A DNA stretch of 64,000 nucleotides, from assembly GCA_039513195.1 (NCBI GenBank), contig JBCCRM010000003.1, positions 124,001 to 188,000 on the forward strand, in the 5' to 3' direction. The stretch comes from Thermohalobaculum sp039513195. GTDB lineage: Bacteria > Pseudomonadota > Alphaproteobacteria > Rhodobacterales > Rhodobacteraceae. The translations under genes and the position numbers were made by a program. Of the stretch, positions 40,414 through 49,570 are shown one piece after another; within the stretch, counting starts at the first letter, position 1; every line of letters begins with the position of its first letter. The notes below the pieces were generated by a model that saw nothing but the letters and a program-made list of their open reading frames with translations, was not told the origin of the DNA and searched no databases.

Positions 40414-41811
40414 TCAGCTTTCGAGCATCCGCCGCAGCAACTCTAGATCCTCGGCGATCTGGCTGTCGGTCTCTTTCAGGCTCTCGATCCGGCGAACGGC
40501 GTGCAGCACGGTGGTGTGATCGCGGTTGCCGAAACCGCGGCCGATCTCCGGCAGCGACTTCGTCGTCATGGTCTTCGCGAGGTACATGGCGACCTGGCGG
40601 GGGCGGGCGACGGCACGGGCGCGGCGGGCCGAGATCAGGTCGGCCTGGCGCAGATTGTAATGCTCGCCGACGCGGCGCTTGATCTCGTCGAGCGTCACTT
40701 TCTTATCCGAGGAGCGCAGAAGATCGGACAGGGATTCCTGCGTCATCTCGAAATCGATGCGCCGACCCACGAGCGATGCAAACGCGAACAGCCTGGTCAA
40801 GGCGCCCTCGAGCACCCGCACATTCGACGCAATGCGATGTGCGAGAAATTCCAGAACCTTCGGGTCGAGTTCGACCTCCGGATGCTCGGCCATCACAGCC
40901 TCGGCCTTAGACTGCAGAATGCCCAAACGAAGTTCGTAGTCCGTCGGATGAATGTCGACCACCAGACCCCATTGCAGGCGCGACTTGATCCGCTCCTCCA
41001 GCCCCTCGATCCGGTCGGGCGAGTTGTCGGAAGAGATAACGATCTGTTTGTTTTGATCGATCAGCGCATTGAAAGTATGGAAGAACTCTTCCTGGGTCGA
41101 ATTCTTGCCGGCAATATACTGGACGTCATCGACGAGCAGCACGTCCACCGAGCGAAACTGCTCCTTGAAGGTGATGGTGTCCCGGAAACGCAAGGCTTGG
41201 ACGAAGCGGTACATGAACTGCTCGGCCGAGAGATAGAGCACCTTTCGCTCCGGCGACGTTCGCAGCAGATGCCAAGCGATAGCATGCATCAGATGTGTCT
41301 TGCCGAGACCGACGCCGCCGTAGAGCACGACGGGGTTGAAGGACGCATCCGCAGTCTCCGCGACGCGCCGTGCCGCGGCGTTGGCTAGTTCGTTTGGTTT
41401 GCCCACGATGAAACGATCGAACGTGTAGCGCGGGTCGAGGGGCGCGGACGGGAGCGCCTCCTGCGGCGCGGGCACGGCAGTCATCGCCGGCACGGCGCTT
41501 GCCGGGCGGTCGACCGATTGCGTCGCCTCCGGGGTCTCGAAGGTCAATCGACGGATACGATTGTCAGCGCGCGTCAATGCACGCAACAGATTGCGGCGGT
41601 AGTTCTTTTCGATCCAATCGACCAGAAACCGCGTCGGACCAGTGATCACGGCGAGATCGCCGTCGATCTTGGAGAGAACAGCGCTCCGCAGCCATTGATC
41701 GACCGTCTCTGCGCCCAACTCGACGCGCATTTCCGAGAGGACCTCTGACCAGATCCGGGTCAGCTCCGCCTCGGACTCACGTTTCGTCCTTCTCCCCCGT
41801 CCCGCCGTCAT
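40414..41811 (-). CDS. dnaA: chromosomal replication initiator DnaA
   Basis: A 465-residue initiator. Domain I (about 14-85, ELTRIWSEVLSEMRVELGAE) is followed by a variable linker, the AAA+ domain with Walker A LYGGVGLGKTHLMHAIAWHL and Walker B VDVLLVDDVQYIAGK, and the C-terminal DNA-binding domain with NRDHTTVLHAVRRIESLK, the DnaA-box signature. The ATG at 41809-41811 gives MTAGRGRRTKRESEAELTRI; the track's long upstream extension has no support. No DnaA-box cluster is visible next to it. Confidence 0.97.
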   Translation of the reverse strand: MTAGRGRRTKRESEAELTRIWSEVLSEMRVELGAETVDQWLRSAVLSKIDGDLAVITGPTRFLVDWIEKNYRRNLLRALTRADNRIRRLTFETPEATQSVDRPASAVPAMTAVPAPQEALPSAPLDPRYTFDRFIVGKPNELANAAARRVAETADASFNPVVLYGGVGLGKTHLMHAIAWHLLRTSPERKVLYLSAEQFMYRFVQALRFRDTITFKEQFRSVDVLLVDDVQYIAGKNSTQEEFFHTFNALIDQNKQIVISSDNSPDRIEGLEERIKSRLQWGLVVDIHPTDYELRLGILQSKAEAVMAEHPEVELDPKVLEFLAHRIASNVRVLEGALTRLFAFASLVGRRIDFEMTQESLSDLLRSSDKKVTLDEIKRRVGEHYNLRQADLISARRARAVARPRQVAMYLAKTMTTKSLPEIGRGFGNRDHTTVLHAVRRIESLKETDSQIAEDLELLRRMLES

Positions 41812-41906
41812 CCCCGGCCCCCCCTGTAACGCGACCTCTGCCCTGGCCCGGCCAAACCTGACCGGGACTTCACTTTTTCTTCGCGTGGCTTGCCGACCCT
41901 GTGGCA

Positions 41907-42353
41907 TCACGTTTGCCGCCAGGGCAAACCGACAGCTTGCCAACCGTTCAATCCGCCGCGCCGATGGGCGCTGTCCAAATCGCCTTGAAATCCTTCCCCA
42001 ACATTGGTGCAAACCAACGCCTGGCCCATCGCCGCACTTCGTTCCGCTACCAGCATCGCTGCCGACAATGACCGGGCTCCGGAACGGCACAAAAACAACA
42101 ATTGGGTCGGCTGTACCTCCGCAACACGTGCTTCCACGTCGTGAACAAAGGATGCACGAGGCGTCATGTCAGGAAACGCTGCCCATTCTATAAGCCACGG
42201 TGTTCGGTCGAGCGCTGAGAGGTCAGGAATGCCGACAAAAGTCCATTCCGCTCTGCTCCTCACATCGACCAACTGTGCTGAGGGATCCGCCTCCAGCAGT
42301 GACCAGGCCTGCGTAGGCGTCACCTGGTCAACGACTGATTGGCCGATCTGCAT
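41907..42353 (-). CDS. rhodanese-domain protein
   Basis: A 148-residue rhodanese fold (VDVRSRAEWTFVGIPDLSAL) with the persulfide Cys in LLFLCRSGARSLSAAML. Proteins with this active-site loop move sulfane sulfur; no specific acceptor is indicated. The ATG at 42351-42353 follows GAGGAG. It stands between rpsT and dnaA, a place where these two genes often adjoin. Confidence 0.85.
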   Translation of the reverse strand: MQIGQSVVDQVTPTQAWSLLEADPSAQLVDVRSRAEWTFVGIPDLSALDRTPWLIEWAAFPDMTPRASFVHDVEARVAEVQPTQLLFLCRSGARSLSAAMLVAERSAAMGQALVCTNVGEGFQGDLDSAHRRGGLNGWQAVGLPWRQT

Positions 42354-42723
42354 CCCGCTCCTCCTCGCGCCTTTGTCTCTTTTCGGAGAACTAATCGCCG
42401 AGCGGGATTCGGAGCAACCAATTTCGAGACCGACATGATCAATAATTTTTTCCACCAGAAGAAAAGATTGCTCAAATACTTCAATATGTACTTGACCACC
42501 CCACCACAACTTCGAGCGGTAGAACGGCGAATACTAGTCCAGCAGTTTCTGTGAGTGATTCCCTGTGGTTGAAATGTTAGGAGCAAGGTCGACCTAGGAG
42601 CAAGCGGGTCAGAACAGGAACATTGCAGTCCAATGTCAGTACCGTGACAACACAGCAATAGGTGCCGGTGCGTATTCCGCAACGCCACCCCAAAGATGAC
42701 AACTAATTCTGACGTAAAGGGAG
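42354..42723. other. AT-richer non-coding gap between rpsT and the rhodanese gene
   Basis: About 370 bases with lower GC content and no supported gene. It contains a direct repeat AGGAGCAAG (about 42579 and 42597) on either side of GGTCGACC. The TTATCCACA consensus of DnaA boxes is not seen, so I do not call it the replication origin. It may hold the dnaA-operon promoter. Confidence 0.4.
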
Positions 42724-42996
42724 CTAGACAGCCGATCCCATCGCCCGGACCCGTTGGTGCAGGCGAGAAACTTTTCGACTGGCCGTATTGGGATGCATGA
42801 TCCGCTTCGAAGCGCCGCGCATGATCTCGGGCTGTGCAATGCGCAGAGCCTCCCGCGCCGCGGCCTGATCGCCGGTAGCGATCGCCTCCTCCACCTTTCG
42901 GATGAAGGTCCGCACCCGCGACTTGCGCGCCATGTTCACCTCGGTCCGCCGCGCGATCTGGCGCACCCGTTTCTTCGCCTGTGGCGAGTTTGCCAT
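42724..42996 (-). CDS. rpsT: 30S ribosomal protein S20
   Basis: A 90-residue basic ribosomal protein: MANSPQAKKRVRQIARRTEV is the S20 N-terminus and IMHPNTASRKVSRLHQRVRA the conserved C-terminal helix. The position beside echA and upstream of dnaA is the common alphaproteobacterial order. Confidence 0.97.
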   Translation of the reverse strand: MANSPQAKKRVRQIARRTEVNMARKSRVRTFIRKVEEAIATGDQAAAREALRIAQPEIMRGASKRIMHPNTASRKVSRLHQRVRAMGSAV

Positions 42997-43064
42997 TGAG
43001 TCTCTCAGCTCTCGTTCAAAACAGGCGCTTCGCCTAACGCAGCCTACCCGCGGTCGTCAACATT

Positions 43065-43841
43065 TCACTCGCCCTTGAAATGGGCGGAGCGCTTCTCCGC
43101 GAAGGCATTCATGCCCTCGGTCTGATCTTCGGTCGCAAACAGCGCGTGGAACATCCGCCGCTCGAACAGCACGCCCTCGGAGAGCGTGCTCTCATAGGCC
43201 CGGTTCACCGCCTCTTTGGTGGCCAAGACGGCGAGCGGGGCCTTGTCGGCGATCTTTGCCGCAGTCGCCACTGCCTCCTCCACCAGTTTATCCGCTGGCA
43301 CAATACGGCTGACGAGGCCGCTGCGCTCCGCCTCCGCGGCATCCATGAAGCGCCCGGTCAGGTTCATCTCCATGGATTTCGACTTGCCGACAAAGCGGGT
43401 CAGCCTTTGCGATCCACCGGCCCCCGGCATAACGCCCAAATTGATCTCCGGCTGGCCGAATTTCGCGGTGTCGGCCGCCAAAATAAAGTCGCACATCATC
43501 GCCAACTCGCAGCCACCCCCGAGGGCAAAGCCCGCCACTGCGGCAATAACCGGTTTGCGGATGCGAGTGACCGTTTCCCATTCCTTGGTGATGAAGTCTT
43601 CCCGGAAGACGTCGACATAGCGCTTCTCGCGCATCTCTTTGATGTCGGCGCCGGCGGCAAAGGCCTTCTCGGTCCCGGTGATCACCATAGCGCCGACCGT
43701 CTCGTCTGCATCGAATTTGACCAGCGCGTCGCCCAGCTCCCTCATCAGCTCGGAGTTCAGCGCGTTCATGGCGTTTGGCCGATTTAAGCGGATCACCCCG
43801 ACATGGTCGCGTGTTTCGACGATGATGTTGGTATAGGCCAT
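43065..43841 (-). CDS. enoyl-CoA hydratase
   Basis: A 258-residue crotonase-fold enzyme that hydrates trans-2-enoyl-CoA in fatty-acid degradation. The oxyanion loop AFAAGADIKEM and the ALGGGCELAMMCDFILAAD and GQPEINLGVMPGAGGSQRLT segments, the latter with the catalytic Glu, are conserved. The ATG at 43839-43841 (MAYTNIIVETRDHVGVIRLN) is the family start. The order echA-rpsT-dnaA is common in this group. Confidence 0.93.
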   Translation of the reverse strand: MAYTNIIVETRDHVGVIRLNRPNAMNALNSELMRELGDALVKFDADETVGAMVITGTEKAFAAGADIKEMREKRYVDVFREDFITKEWETVTRIRKPVIAAVAGFALGGGCELAMMCDFILAADTAKFGQPEINLGVMPGAGGSQRLTRFVGKSKSMEMNLTGRFMDAAEAERSGLVSRIVPADKLVEEAVATAAKIADKAPLAVLATKEAVNRAYESTLSEGVLFERRMFHALFATEDQTEGMNAFAEKRSAHFKGE

Positions 43842-43910
43842 GGGGCGCTCTCCGTCGGATGCGGCCGAAATTCGGGCGGGTGTACCCGGCCGGTGCCGGG
43901 CGATCAACTG

Positions 43911-44786
43911 TCAACGCTGACAGCGGGCGCAGTAGAAGCTGGAGCGGGCGGACTGCACGATCCGACGGATCGACCCTTTGCAACCGTTGCGGCGACACGG
44001 CTCTCCTTCGCGGCCATATGCCTGAAAGCTGTGCTGGAAATAGCCCAGTTCGCCATCCGCCTGTCGGTAGTCGCGTAGCGATGACCCCCCGGCCTCGATC
44101 GCCTCCGTGAGCGTGCTCCGGATCTCCGATACCAGACGCTCGATCCGGAGCCTGGCGATGGCCCCGGCGGCCCGGGCCGGATGGATGCCGGTGCGGTGCA
44201 GCGCCTCGCAGACATAGATATTGCCGAGGCCAGCGACGATCCGTTGATCCAACAGCGCCGCCTTGATTGCCATGAAGCGCCCGGCCAGCTTTTCCGCGAG
44301 GTAGTCGGCATGGAAGGCGTTGCCCAGAGGCTCCGGCCCCAGGGGCGCAAGCCAGCGATGCGCCGTCAGGTCTTGGGTGGGCCAAAGGTCCATGGCACCG
44401 AAACGGCGCGCATCGTTATAGATCACTCGGGCGCCGCCGTCGGTCCAAAGGATCACATGGTCATGGGTGCCGATCTCCCCCGCAGCATGGGCGAACTGGC
44501 CCAGCATCTCTGCGCCATTGGCAGCCGCCGGCTCCGGCACTTCGACCAACACCCGCCCGGACATGCCGAGATGCAGAATCCAGGTCTCGCCGCCGTCTAG
44601 GGCGGCGAGGATGTACTTCGACCGCCTCGCCAGCCCCTCGACCCGACGCCCACTCAGCCGCTCGGCAAACCGCACCGGCAACGGCCAGCGCAGGTCCGCC
44701 CGCCGTTGCTCGACCCGGGTGAGGCTGTGGCCCACGAGCACTCGTTCCAACCCACGCCGTACCGTCTCGACCTCTGGCAATTCCGG
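43911..44786 (-). CDS. mutM: formamidopyrimidine-DNA glycosylase (MutM/Fpg)
   Basis: A 291-residue bifunctional glycosylase/AP lyase removing 8-oxoguanine and Fapy bases. The mature Pro2-Glu3 active site is in LPELPEVETVRRGLERVLVG, the helix-two-turn-helix in GLGNIYVCEALHRTGIHP, and the C-terminal zinc finger (C-C ... C-C) in CRRNGCKG and SSFYCARCQR. The start is a TTG at 44784-44786: AGGAGGG lies five bases upstream and relatives begin MPELPEVETV at this point; ATG starts upstream give unsupported extensions. It is divergent from ubiE. Confidence 0.96.
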   Translation of the reverse strand, partial: PELPEVETVRRGLERVLVGHSLTRVEQRRADLRWPLPVRFAERLSGRRVEGLARRSKYILAALDGGETWILHLGMSGRVLVEVPEPAAANGAEMLGQFAHAAGEIGTHDHVILWTDGGARVIYNDARRFGAMDLWPTQDLTAHRWLAPLGPEPLGNAFHADYLAEKLAGRFMAIKAALLDQRIVAGLGNIYVCEALHRTGIHPARAAGAIARLRIERLVSEIRSTLTEAIEAGGSSLRDYRQADGELGYFQHSFQAYGREGEPCRRNGCKGSIRRIVQSARSSFYCARCQR

Positions 44787-44928
44787 CAATCGGCCCTCCT
44801 TGCACCCGACGCAAATCGCGCCACCACCTCTTGGCGTCACGGCGGAGCGGTGCAATGCGGCAAAGATATCCCGCCTGGCGCCGTCGCCCGCCGTTTCCCT
44901 CCGCCGATCAGGCGCTATTGTGCCGGCC

Positions 44929-45681
44929 ATGACCAGTGACACGCCGCGCGAAACCGATTTCGGGTTTCAGACCATTCCAGAAGACGAAAAGGCCGCCCGT
45001 GTCGAGGGGGTGTTTTCCTCGGTGGCCAACCGCTACGACCTAATGAACGACCTAATGTCGGCGGGCGTGCACCGGCTGTGGAAGGCCGCGATGATCGACT
45101 GGCTGGCACCGCAGCCTGGGATGCTGCTGCTCGATGTGGCGGGCGGCACGGGTGATATAGCCTTTCGATTTCTCCGCCGTCTCGACGGCACCGGCCGGGC
45201 CATCGTCTGCGATATGACCGAGGCGATGCTGGCGGAGGGCGCGGTGCGGGCAGAAAAGCTCGGCTTGCGCGGGGTCGATTGGGTGCGGGGTGATGCGATG
45301 GCCCTTCCCTTTGCGGATTGGTCGGTCGACGCGGTCACCATCGCCTTCGGCATCCGCAATGTCACCCGGATCGAGGATGCCTTGGCGGAGGCCTATCGGG
45401 TGCTGCGGCCGGGCGGGCGCTTCCTCTGCCTCGAATTCAGCCATCTCAGCGTTCCGGCCGCGCAGTGGGCCTATGACCGCTATTCGTTTGCAGTGATCCC
45501 AGCGATGGGGCAGGCGGTGACCGGCGACCGGGCATCCTACCAATATCTCGTCGAGTCGATCCGCCGCTTCCCAGACCAGGATCGCTTCGCAACGATGATC
45601 GGCGCAGCGGGCTTTGGGCAAGTGCGCTATCGGAACCTGTCGCTAGGGATCGCGGCACTTCATTCCGGGTGGCGCCTTTAG
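44929..45681 (+). CDS. ubiE: demethylmenaquinol/2-methoxy-6-polyprenyl-1,4-benzoquinol methyltransferase
   Basis: A 250-residue SAM-dependent C-methyltransferase in ubiquinone synthesis. SAM motif I is LLLDVAGGTGDIAFRFLRRL; the UbiE signatures are YDLMNDLMSAGVHRLWKAAM and RVLRPGGRFLCLEFSHL. The ATG at 44929 matches the normal start. It is followed one base later by ubiB, so both work in the same pathway from one transcript. Confidence 0.97.
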   Translation: MTSDTPRETDFGFQTIPEDEKAARVEGVFSSVANRYDLMNDLMSAGVHRLWKAAMIDWLAPQPGMLLLDVAGGTGDIAFRFLRRLDGTGRAIVCDMTEAMLAEGAVRAEKLGLRGVDWVRGDAMALPFADWSVDAVTIAFGIRNVTRIEDALAEAYRVLRPGGRFLCLEFSHLSVPAAQWAYDRYSFAVIPAMGQAVTGDRASYQYLVESIRRFPDQDRFATMIGAAGFGQVRYRNLSLGIAALHSGWRL

Positions 45682-45682
45682 C

Positions 45683-47245
45683 ATGATCTCGGCGGTCCGC
45701 AATCTCTGGCGCCTGTTCCGCACTGGCGCAACACTGGAGCGAACCGGTGCCATGTTGGTGATCCTCGACGAATTGGGGGTCACCGGCTGGCCGCGTTTCG
45801 TGATCCGCGCGGCCGCTTTGCCCTTTGGCCTGTTCGGTCGCAGTGGCGACAGCGACCTTCCGCCGGTTGCCCGAGCGCTGCAGGCGATGGGACCGGCCTA
45901 TGTGAAATTCGGTCAGGTCTTCTCGACCCGCCCCGACATCCTGGGGCCCACTATCGTCGCGCAACTCCGATATCTGCAGGACCGCTTGCCACCGTTTCCC
46001 ATGGCGCAGGCGCGGCAGATCATCGAGGCGGAGCTGGGACCCAGAGCCTGGCAGGTGCTGCAAGACCTGGAACCCCCGGTAGCCGCCGCCTCGATCGCCC
46101 AGGTGCATCCGGCAGTCTGGCGCAGCACTGGGCGCAAGGTTGCCGTCAAAGTGCTGCGCCCGCAGATCCGCGAACGGTTCCGCGGCGACATCTCCGCCTT
46201 CTACTTTATCGCTCACAGCATCGAATTCTTCGTCCCCGGCTCGAAGCGATTGCGCCCCAGTGCGGTCGTTGGACATTTCGAGGGCGTGGTGACGACCGAA
46301 CTCGATCTCCGGCTCGAAGCAGCAGGGGCCAGTTTGTTCCGGGAAAACTCGCAGAACGATCCGCGACTCTATGTGCCGCAGGTTTATTGGGACGGGACCG
46401 GCAGTCGGCTCCTGACGCTGGAATGGGTCGAGGGGCTGTCGCTCGACCCGGATGTGTTGCGCGAACACGGGATCGATCTGTCAGAACTCGCGTCACGGAT
46501 CATGCAGACCTTTTTGCGGCACGCGCTGCGGGATGGCTTCTTCCATGCCGATATGCACCAGGGAAATCTACGGATTGCGCCGGACGGCACCCTGATCGCG
46601 CTCGATTTTGGCATTATGGGGCGGCTGGACCCGGTCACGCGCCGCCACTACGCCGAGATCCTTTACGGATTTCTGACCCGTAACTATCGCCGGGTCGCAG
46701 AGGTCCATTTCGAGGCAGGCTACATCCCCGCGGATCAGGATGTCGACGAGTTCGCCCAGGCTCTCCGCGCCATAGGCGAGCCGATCTTCGGCCAAGACGT
46801 CAGCCAGATCTCTATCGCGCGCCTATTGGCTTTCCTGCTGGAAGTGACGGAACGCTTCGGTATGGAGACCCGGACCGAGCTGATCTTGCTGCAGCGGACC
46901 ATGGTGGTCGTGGAAGGGGTCGCCCGGTCCCTCGACCCGCGGATGAACATTTGGGAAGCCTCGAAGCCAGTCGTCGAAGGATGGATCCGCGAGAACCTTG
47001 GCCCAGCCCAGACGGTGCGGGATCTCGGCCATACCCTGCAGGTGCTCGCGCGCATGGGGCCGAGGCTGCCCGGTCTTGCCGACGAAGTTCTGCTGCTGGC
47101 CGAGATGATCCGGAACCAAAACCTGCGCGGGCCGCTGAACGTCAATGTCCGGACATTGCCGCGGGTCCGCCTCTGGCGACCCGTCGTGCTGGCTTTCATC
47201 ACCGGCGGGGCGCTGGCAGCCCTGATCGCATCCTTGATCGGCTGA
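45683..47245 (+). CDS. ubiB: ubiquinone biosynthesis kinase-like protein UbiB
   Basis: A 520-residue atypical (ABC1/ADCK) kinase needed for ubiquinone hydroxylation steps. The family KxGQ motif is at 75-78 (AYVKFGQVFSTRPD), the Ala-rich nucleotide loop is PPVAAASIAQVHPA, and the catalytic/metal part is FFHADMHQGNLRIAPDGTLI and ALDFGIMGRLDP. The C-terminus has a hydrophobic membrane segment (about 498-518). It directly follows ubiE. Confidence 0.95.
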   Translation: MISAVRNLWRLFRTGATLERTGAMLVILDELGVTGWPRFVIRAAALPFGLFGRSGDSDLPPVARALQAMGPAYVKFGQVFSTRPDILGPTIVAQLRYLQDRLPPFPMAQARQIIEAELGPRAWQVLQDLEPPVAAASIAQVHPAVWRSTGRKVAVKVLRPQIRERFRGDISAFYFIAHSIEFFVPGSKRLRPSAVVGHFEGVVTTELDLRLEAAGASLFRENSQNDPRLYVPQVYWDGTGSRLLTLEWVEGLSLDPDVLREHGIDLSELASRIMQTFLRHALRDGFFHADMHQGNLRIAPDGTLIALDFGIMGRLDPVTRRHYAEILYGFLTRNYRRVAEVHFEAGYIPADQDVDEFAQALRAIGEPIFGQDVSQISIARLLAFLLEVTERFGMETRTELILLQRTMVVVEGVARSLDPRMNIWEASKPVVEGWIRENLGPAQTVRDLGHTLQVLARMGPRLPGLADEVLLLAEMIRNQNLRGPLNVNVRTLPRVRLWRPVVLAFITGGALAALIASLIG

Positions 47246-47292
47246 TGCGCAAGCTCGCAACTGTGTGAACAGCATCTTTTTTGCCGCGAATT

Positions 47293-47308
47293 TACACCGA
47301 TATGTGTA
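47293..47308. promoter_or_regulatory. inverted repeat between ubiB and coaBC
   Basis: TACAC (47293-47297) and GTGTA (47304-47308) form a short inverted repeat centred in an AT-richer stretch, 40 bases before the coaBC start. It could be an operator. The arms are short, so chance is possible. Confidence 0.25.
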
Positions 47309-47348
47309 GAACTGTTGGCGATACGCCTGGGGCGGTGGGGAACTCGCT

Positions 47349-48584
47349 TTGGACGACAATGTGCGCGGAAAACGCCTGCTGCTGATTATCGGCGGCGGCA
47401 TAGCAGCCTATAAGGCTTTGGAGCTGATCCGCCTCATTTCGAAGGCCGGTGGCGCGACGACGCCGGTGCTTACCCGCGCTGCGCGGGAATTCGTGACGCC
47501 GCTGACCGTATCGGGCCTGGCTGCAGAGAAGGTCTACACGGATTTGTTCGACCTGACCGACGAGGCGGAGATGGGGCATATCCAGCTCAGCCGGGTGGCC
47601 GATCTCGTGGTTGTCGCGCCCGCCACGGCGGATTTGATGGCGAAGATGGCCCATGGCCTGGCCGACGATCTGGCCTCTACGCTTCTTCTGGCAACGGACA
47701 CGCCGGTTCTGATCGCCCCCGCGATGAATGTCCGGATGTGGCAGCATCCCGCGACACAGCGAAACCTGTCGGTACTGCGGGGCGACGGCATCGCGGTGGT
47801 TGGGCCGAACGATGGCGACATGGCTTGCGGCGAATACGGCCCGGGGCGGATGGCGGAACCGCCAGAGATTTTGGACGCCATTCGTACCTCGCTGGCGCGC
47901 CAGACCGGCGCCGGCCCGCTGGCCGGTCGCCGAGTGTTGGTCACATCGGGGCCGACCCACGAACCGATCGATCCGGTGCGCTACATCGCCAACCGCTCCT
48001 CTGGGGCGCAGGGGGCCGCGATTGGTGCCGCGCTGCGCGATCTGGGGGCAGAGGTTGTCTTCGTGACCGGACCGGCGCGCGCACCGACCCCGCCCGGGCT
48101 GCAGGAAATTCGCGTCGAATCCGCGGCTGAGATGCTTTCGGCCGTCGAGGCGGCCCTGCCGGTGGAGGCGGCTATCTTTGCAGCGGCGGTCGCGGATTGG
48201 CGGGTGGCGAGCGCGTCGGGTTCGAAGATCAAAAAGGACGGGACCGGGGCACCCCCTGCGCTGGAGCTGGCGGAAAACCCGGATATCCTGCACACCGTCG
48301 CGCAGCTTCCGGCGGGCAAACGCCCGGCGCTGGTGGTGGGCTTCGCCGCCGAGACCGACGATGTGATCGCCCATGCGACGGCGAAGCGGCTGCGCAAGGG
48401 CTGCGACTGGATTGTCGCCAACGATGTCAGCCCCGGGACCGGGATCATGGGCGGCACGGACAATGCGGTCACTTTGATCACAGCCCATGGTGCGGAAGCC
48501 TGGCCGAGAGCGGCAAAGGTCGAGGTCGCGGCGCGACTGGCTGCCCGAATCGCCGCGCATCTGGGCACGGAGGGGGTGGCATGA
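47349..48584 (+). CDS. coaBC: bifunctional phosphopantothenoylcysteine decarboxylase/synthase
   Basis: A 411-residue bifunctional enzyme of coenzyme A synthesis. The N-terminal flavin-dependent CoaC half has RLLLIIGGGIAAYKALELIR, LIAPAMNVRMW and the active-site Cys in DMACGEYGPGRMAEP. The C-terminal CoaB half has VLVTSGPTHEPIDPVRYIAN and AAAVADWRV. Start TTG is taken from the track; GTG at 47361 would begin VRGKRLLLIIGGG, equally close to relatives. It ends overlapping dut (ATGA). Confidence 0.95.
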   Translation: MDDNVRGKRLLLIIGGGIAAYKALELIRLISKAGGATTPVLTRAAREFVTPLTVSGLAAEKVYTDLFDLTDEAEMGHIQLSRVADLVVVAPATADLMAKMAHGLADDLASTLLLATDTPVLIAPAMNVRMWQHPATQRNLSVLRGDGIAVVGPNDGDMACGEYGPGRMAEPPEILDAIRTSLARQTGAGPLAGRRVLVTSGPTHEPIDPVRYIANRSSGAQGAAIGAALRDLGAEVVFVTGPARAPTPPGLQEIRVESAAEMLSAVEAALPVEAAIFAAAVADWRVASASGSKIKKDGTGAPPALELAENPDILHTVAQLPAGKRPALVVGFAAETDDVIAHATAKRLRKGCDWIVANDVSPGTGIMGGTDNAVTLITAHGAEAWPRAAKVEVAARLAARIAAHLGTEGVA

Positions 48585-49057
48585 GCCCGCAGCCTGTCCC
48601 GGTCCGGGTTGTCGCCCTAGACCATCGCGATCCGACCCTGCCGTTGCCGCGGCATGCGACGCCGGGCTCCGCCGGTCTGGACCTGCCCGCCTGCCTGCCA
48701 GAAGCGGACCGCGCCGCCGGCTGGAACCTGCCGCCGATGGGCCGGGTTCTGGTACCGACGGGCCTGGCCTTCGAGATCCCGCCAGGGCTGGAGGGCCAGG
48801 TGCGGCCCCGCTCCGGTTTGGCCGTTCGGCACGGCATCACCGTGCTCAACAGCCCTGGGACGATCGACAGCGACTATCGCGGGGAAGTGAAAGTTGCCCT
48901 GATCAATCTGGGCGAAGCCGCGGTCAGGTTGGACCACGGCGAGCGGATCGCACAACTGGTGATCGCTGCCTATCGGCAGGCGGAATTGCAGATCGTGGCG
49001 GCCATAGCGCCATCGCGCCGCGACCGGGGCGGCTTCGGCTCGACGGGCACCGGCTGA
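48581..49057 (+). CDS. dut: dUTP diphosphatase
   Basis: A 158-residue trimeric dUTPase keeping uracil out of DNA. The conserved motifs are present in order: HATPGSAGLDLPACLP, QVRPRSGLAVRHGITVLN, GTIDSDYRGEVKVALINLG, ERIAQLVIA and RGGFGSTG at the C-terminus. ATG overlaps the coaBC stop by ATGA, which indicates coupling, as in related genomes. Confidence 0.97.
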   Translation: MSPQPVPVRVVALDHRDPTLPLPRHATPGSAGLDLPACLPEADRAAGWNLPPMGRVLVPTGLAFEIPPGLEGQVRPRSGLAVRHGITVLNSPGTIDSDYRGEVKVALINLGEAAVRLDHGERIAQLVIAAYRQAELQIVAAIAPSRRDRGGFGSTGTG

Positions 49058-49072
49058 CGCAGAGAGGAGAGG

Positions 49073-49525
49073 ATGCTGAGACCTTCGCGGAAGACGATGC
49101 TCGCGCTCGAGGCGGTGCTCGACGTGGCCTATAATGCCCGGCCGGACCCGGTGCAGTCGAAAGACATCACCAAACGCCAGGGGGTGCCGCAGCGGTACTT
49201 GGAACATGTGATGCAAAATCTGGTGCATCACGGCATCCTCCGGGGCGTCCGTGGGCCCAGGGGCGGCTATACACTGGCGCGAGAGCGGCGGCGCATCACG
49301 GTCGGCGATATCGTGCGGATCGTTGATAAGATCGATCCAGAAGCCGACAACGAGCCCTTGTCAGAGGCCGAGCTTGGGGAGAAGGTGGTGCAGCCAATAT
49401 GGGCGGAGACGCGCGCCGCGCTGCTGGACCGGCTGGACGAGATCACGATGGAAGATCTTTGCCGTCGGGCCGAGGCAATCGGGGTGGCGCATGGCACGAA
49501 GCCAACGCCCGACTTCAACATCTGA
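49073..49525 (+). CDS. Rrf2-family regulator without Fe-S cysteines
   Basis: A 150-residue winged-helix regulator of the Rrf2 family (RPSRKTMLALEAVLDVAYNA, GVPQRYLEHVMQNLVHHGIL, GVRGPRGGYTLARERRRITV). IscR and RirA have three cysteines for an iron-sulfur cluster; only one Cys (in EDLCRRAEA) is present here, so a cluster is unlikely. It precedes cysK by 46 bases; the cysteine-metabolism regulator CymR is a similar cluster-free Rrf2 protein. Control of cysK is therefore a fair inference. Confidence 0.88.
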   Translation: MLRPSRKTMLALEAVLDVAYNARPDPVQSKDITKRQGVPQRYLEHVMQNLVHHGILRGVRGPRGGYTLARERRRITVGDIVRIVDKIDPEADNEPLSEAELGEKVVQPIWAETRAALLDRLDEITMEDLCRRAEAIGVAHGTKPTPDFNI

Positions 49526-49570
49526 GGACGGCGACGCGCGTGGCTCGCCCGTCTGGGCACGGGAAGCAAT

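Noticed and set aside
42354..42723. Possible replication origin next to dnaA
   Set aside because: No TTATCCACA-type boxes or AT-rich 13-mers were found; only a lower GC content.
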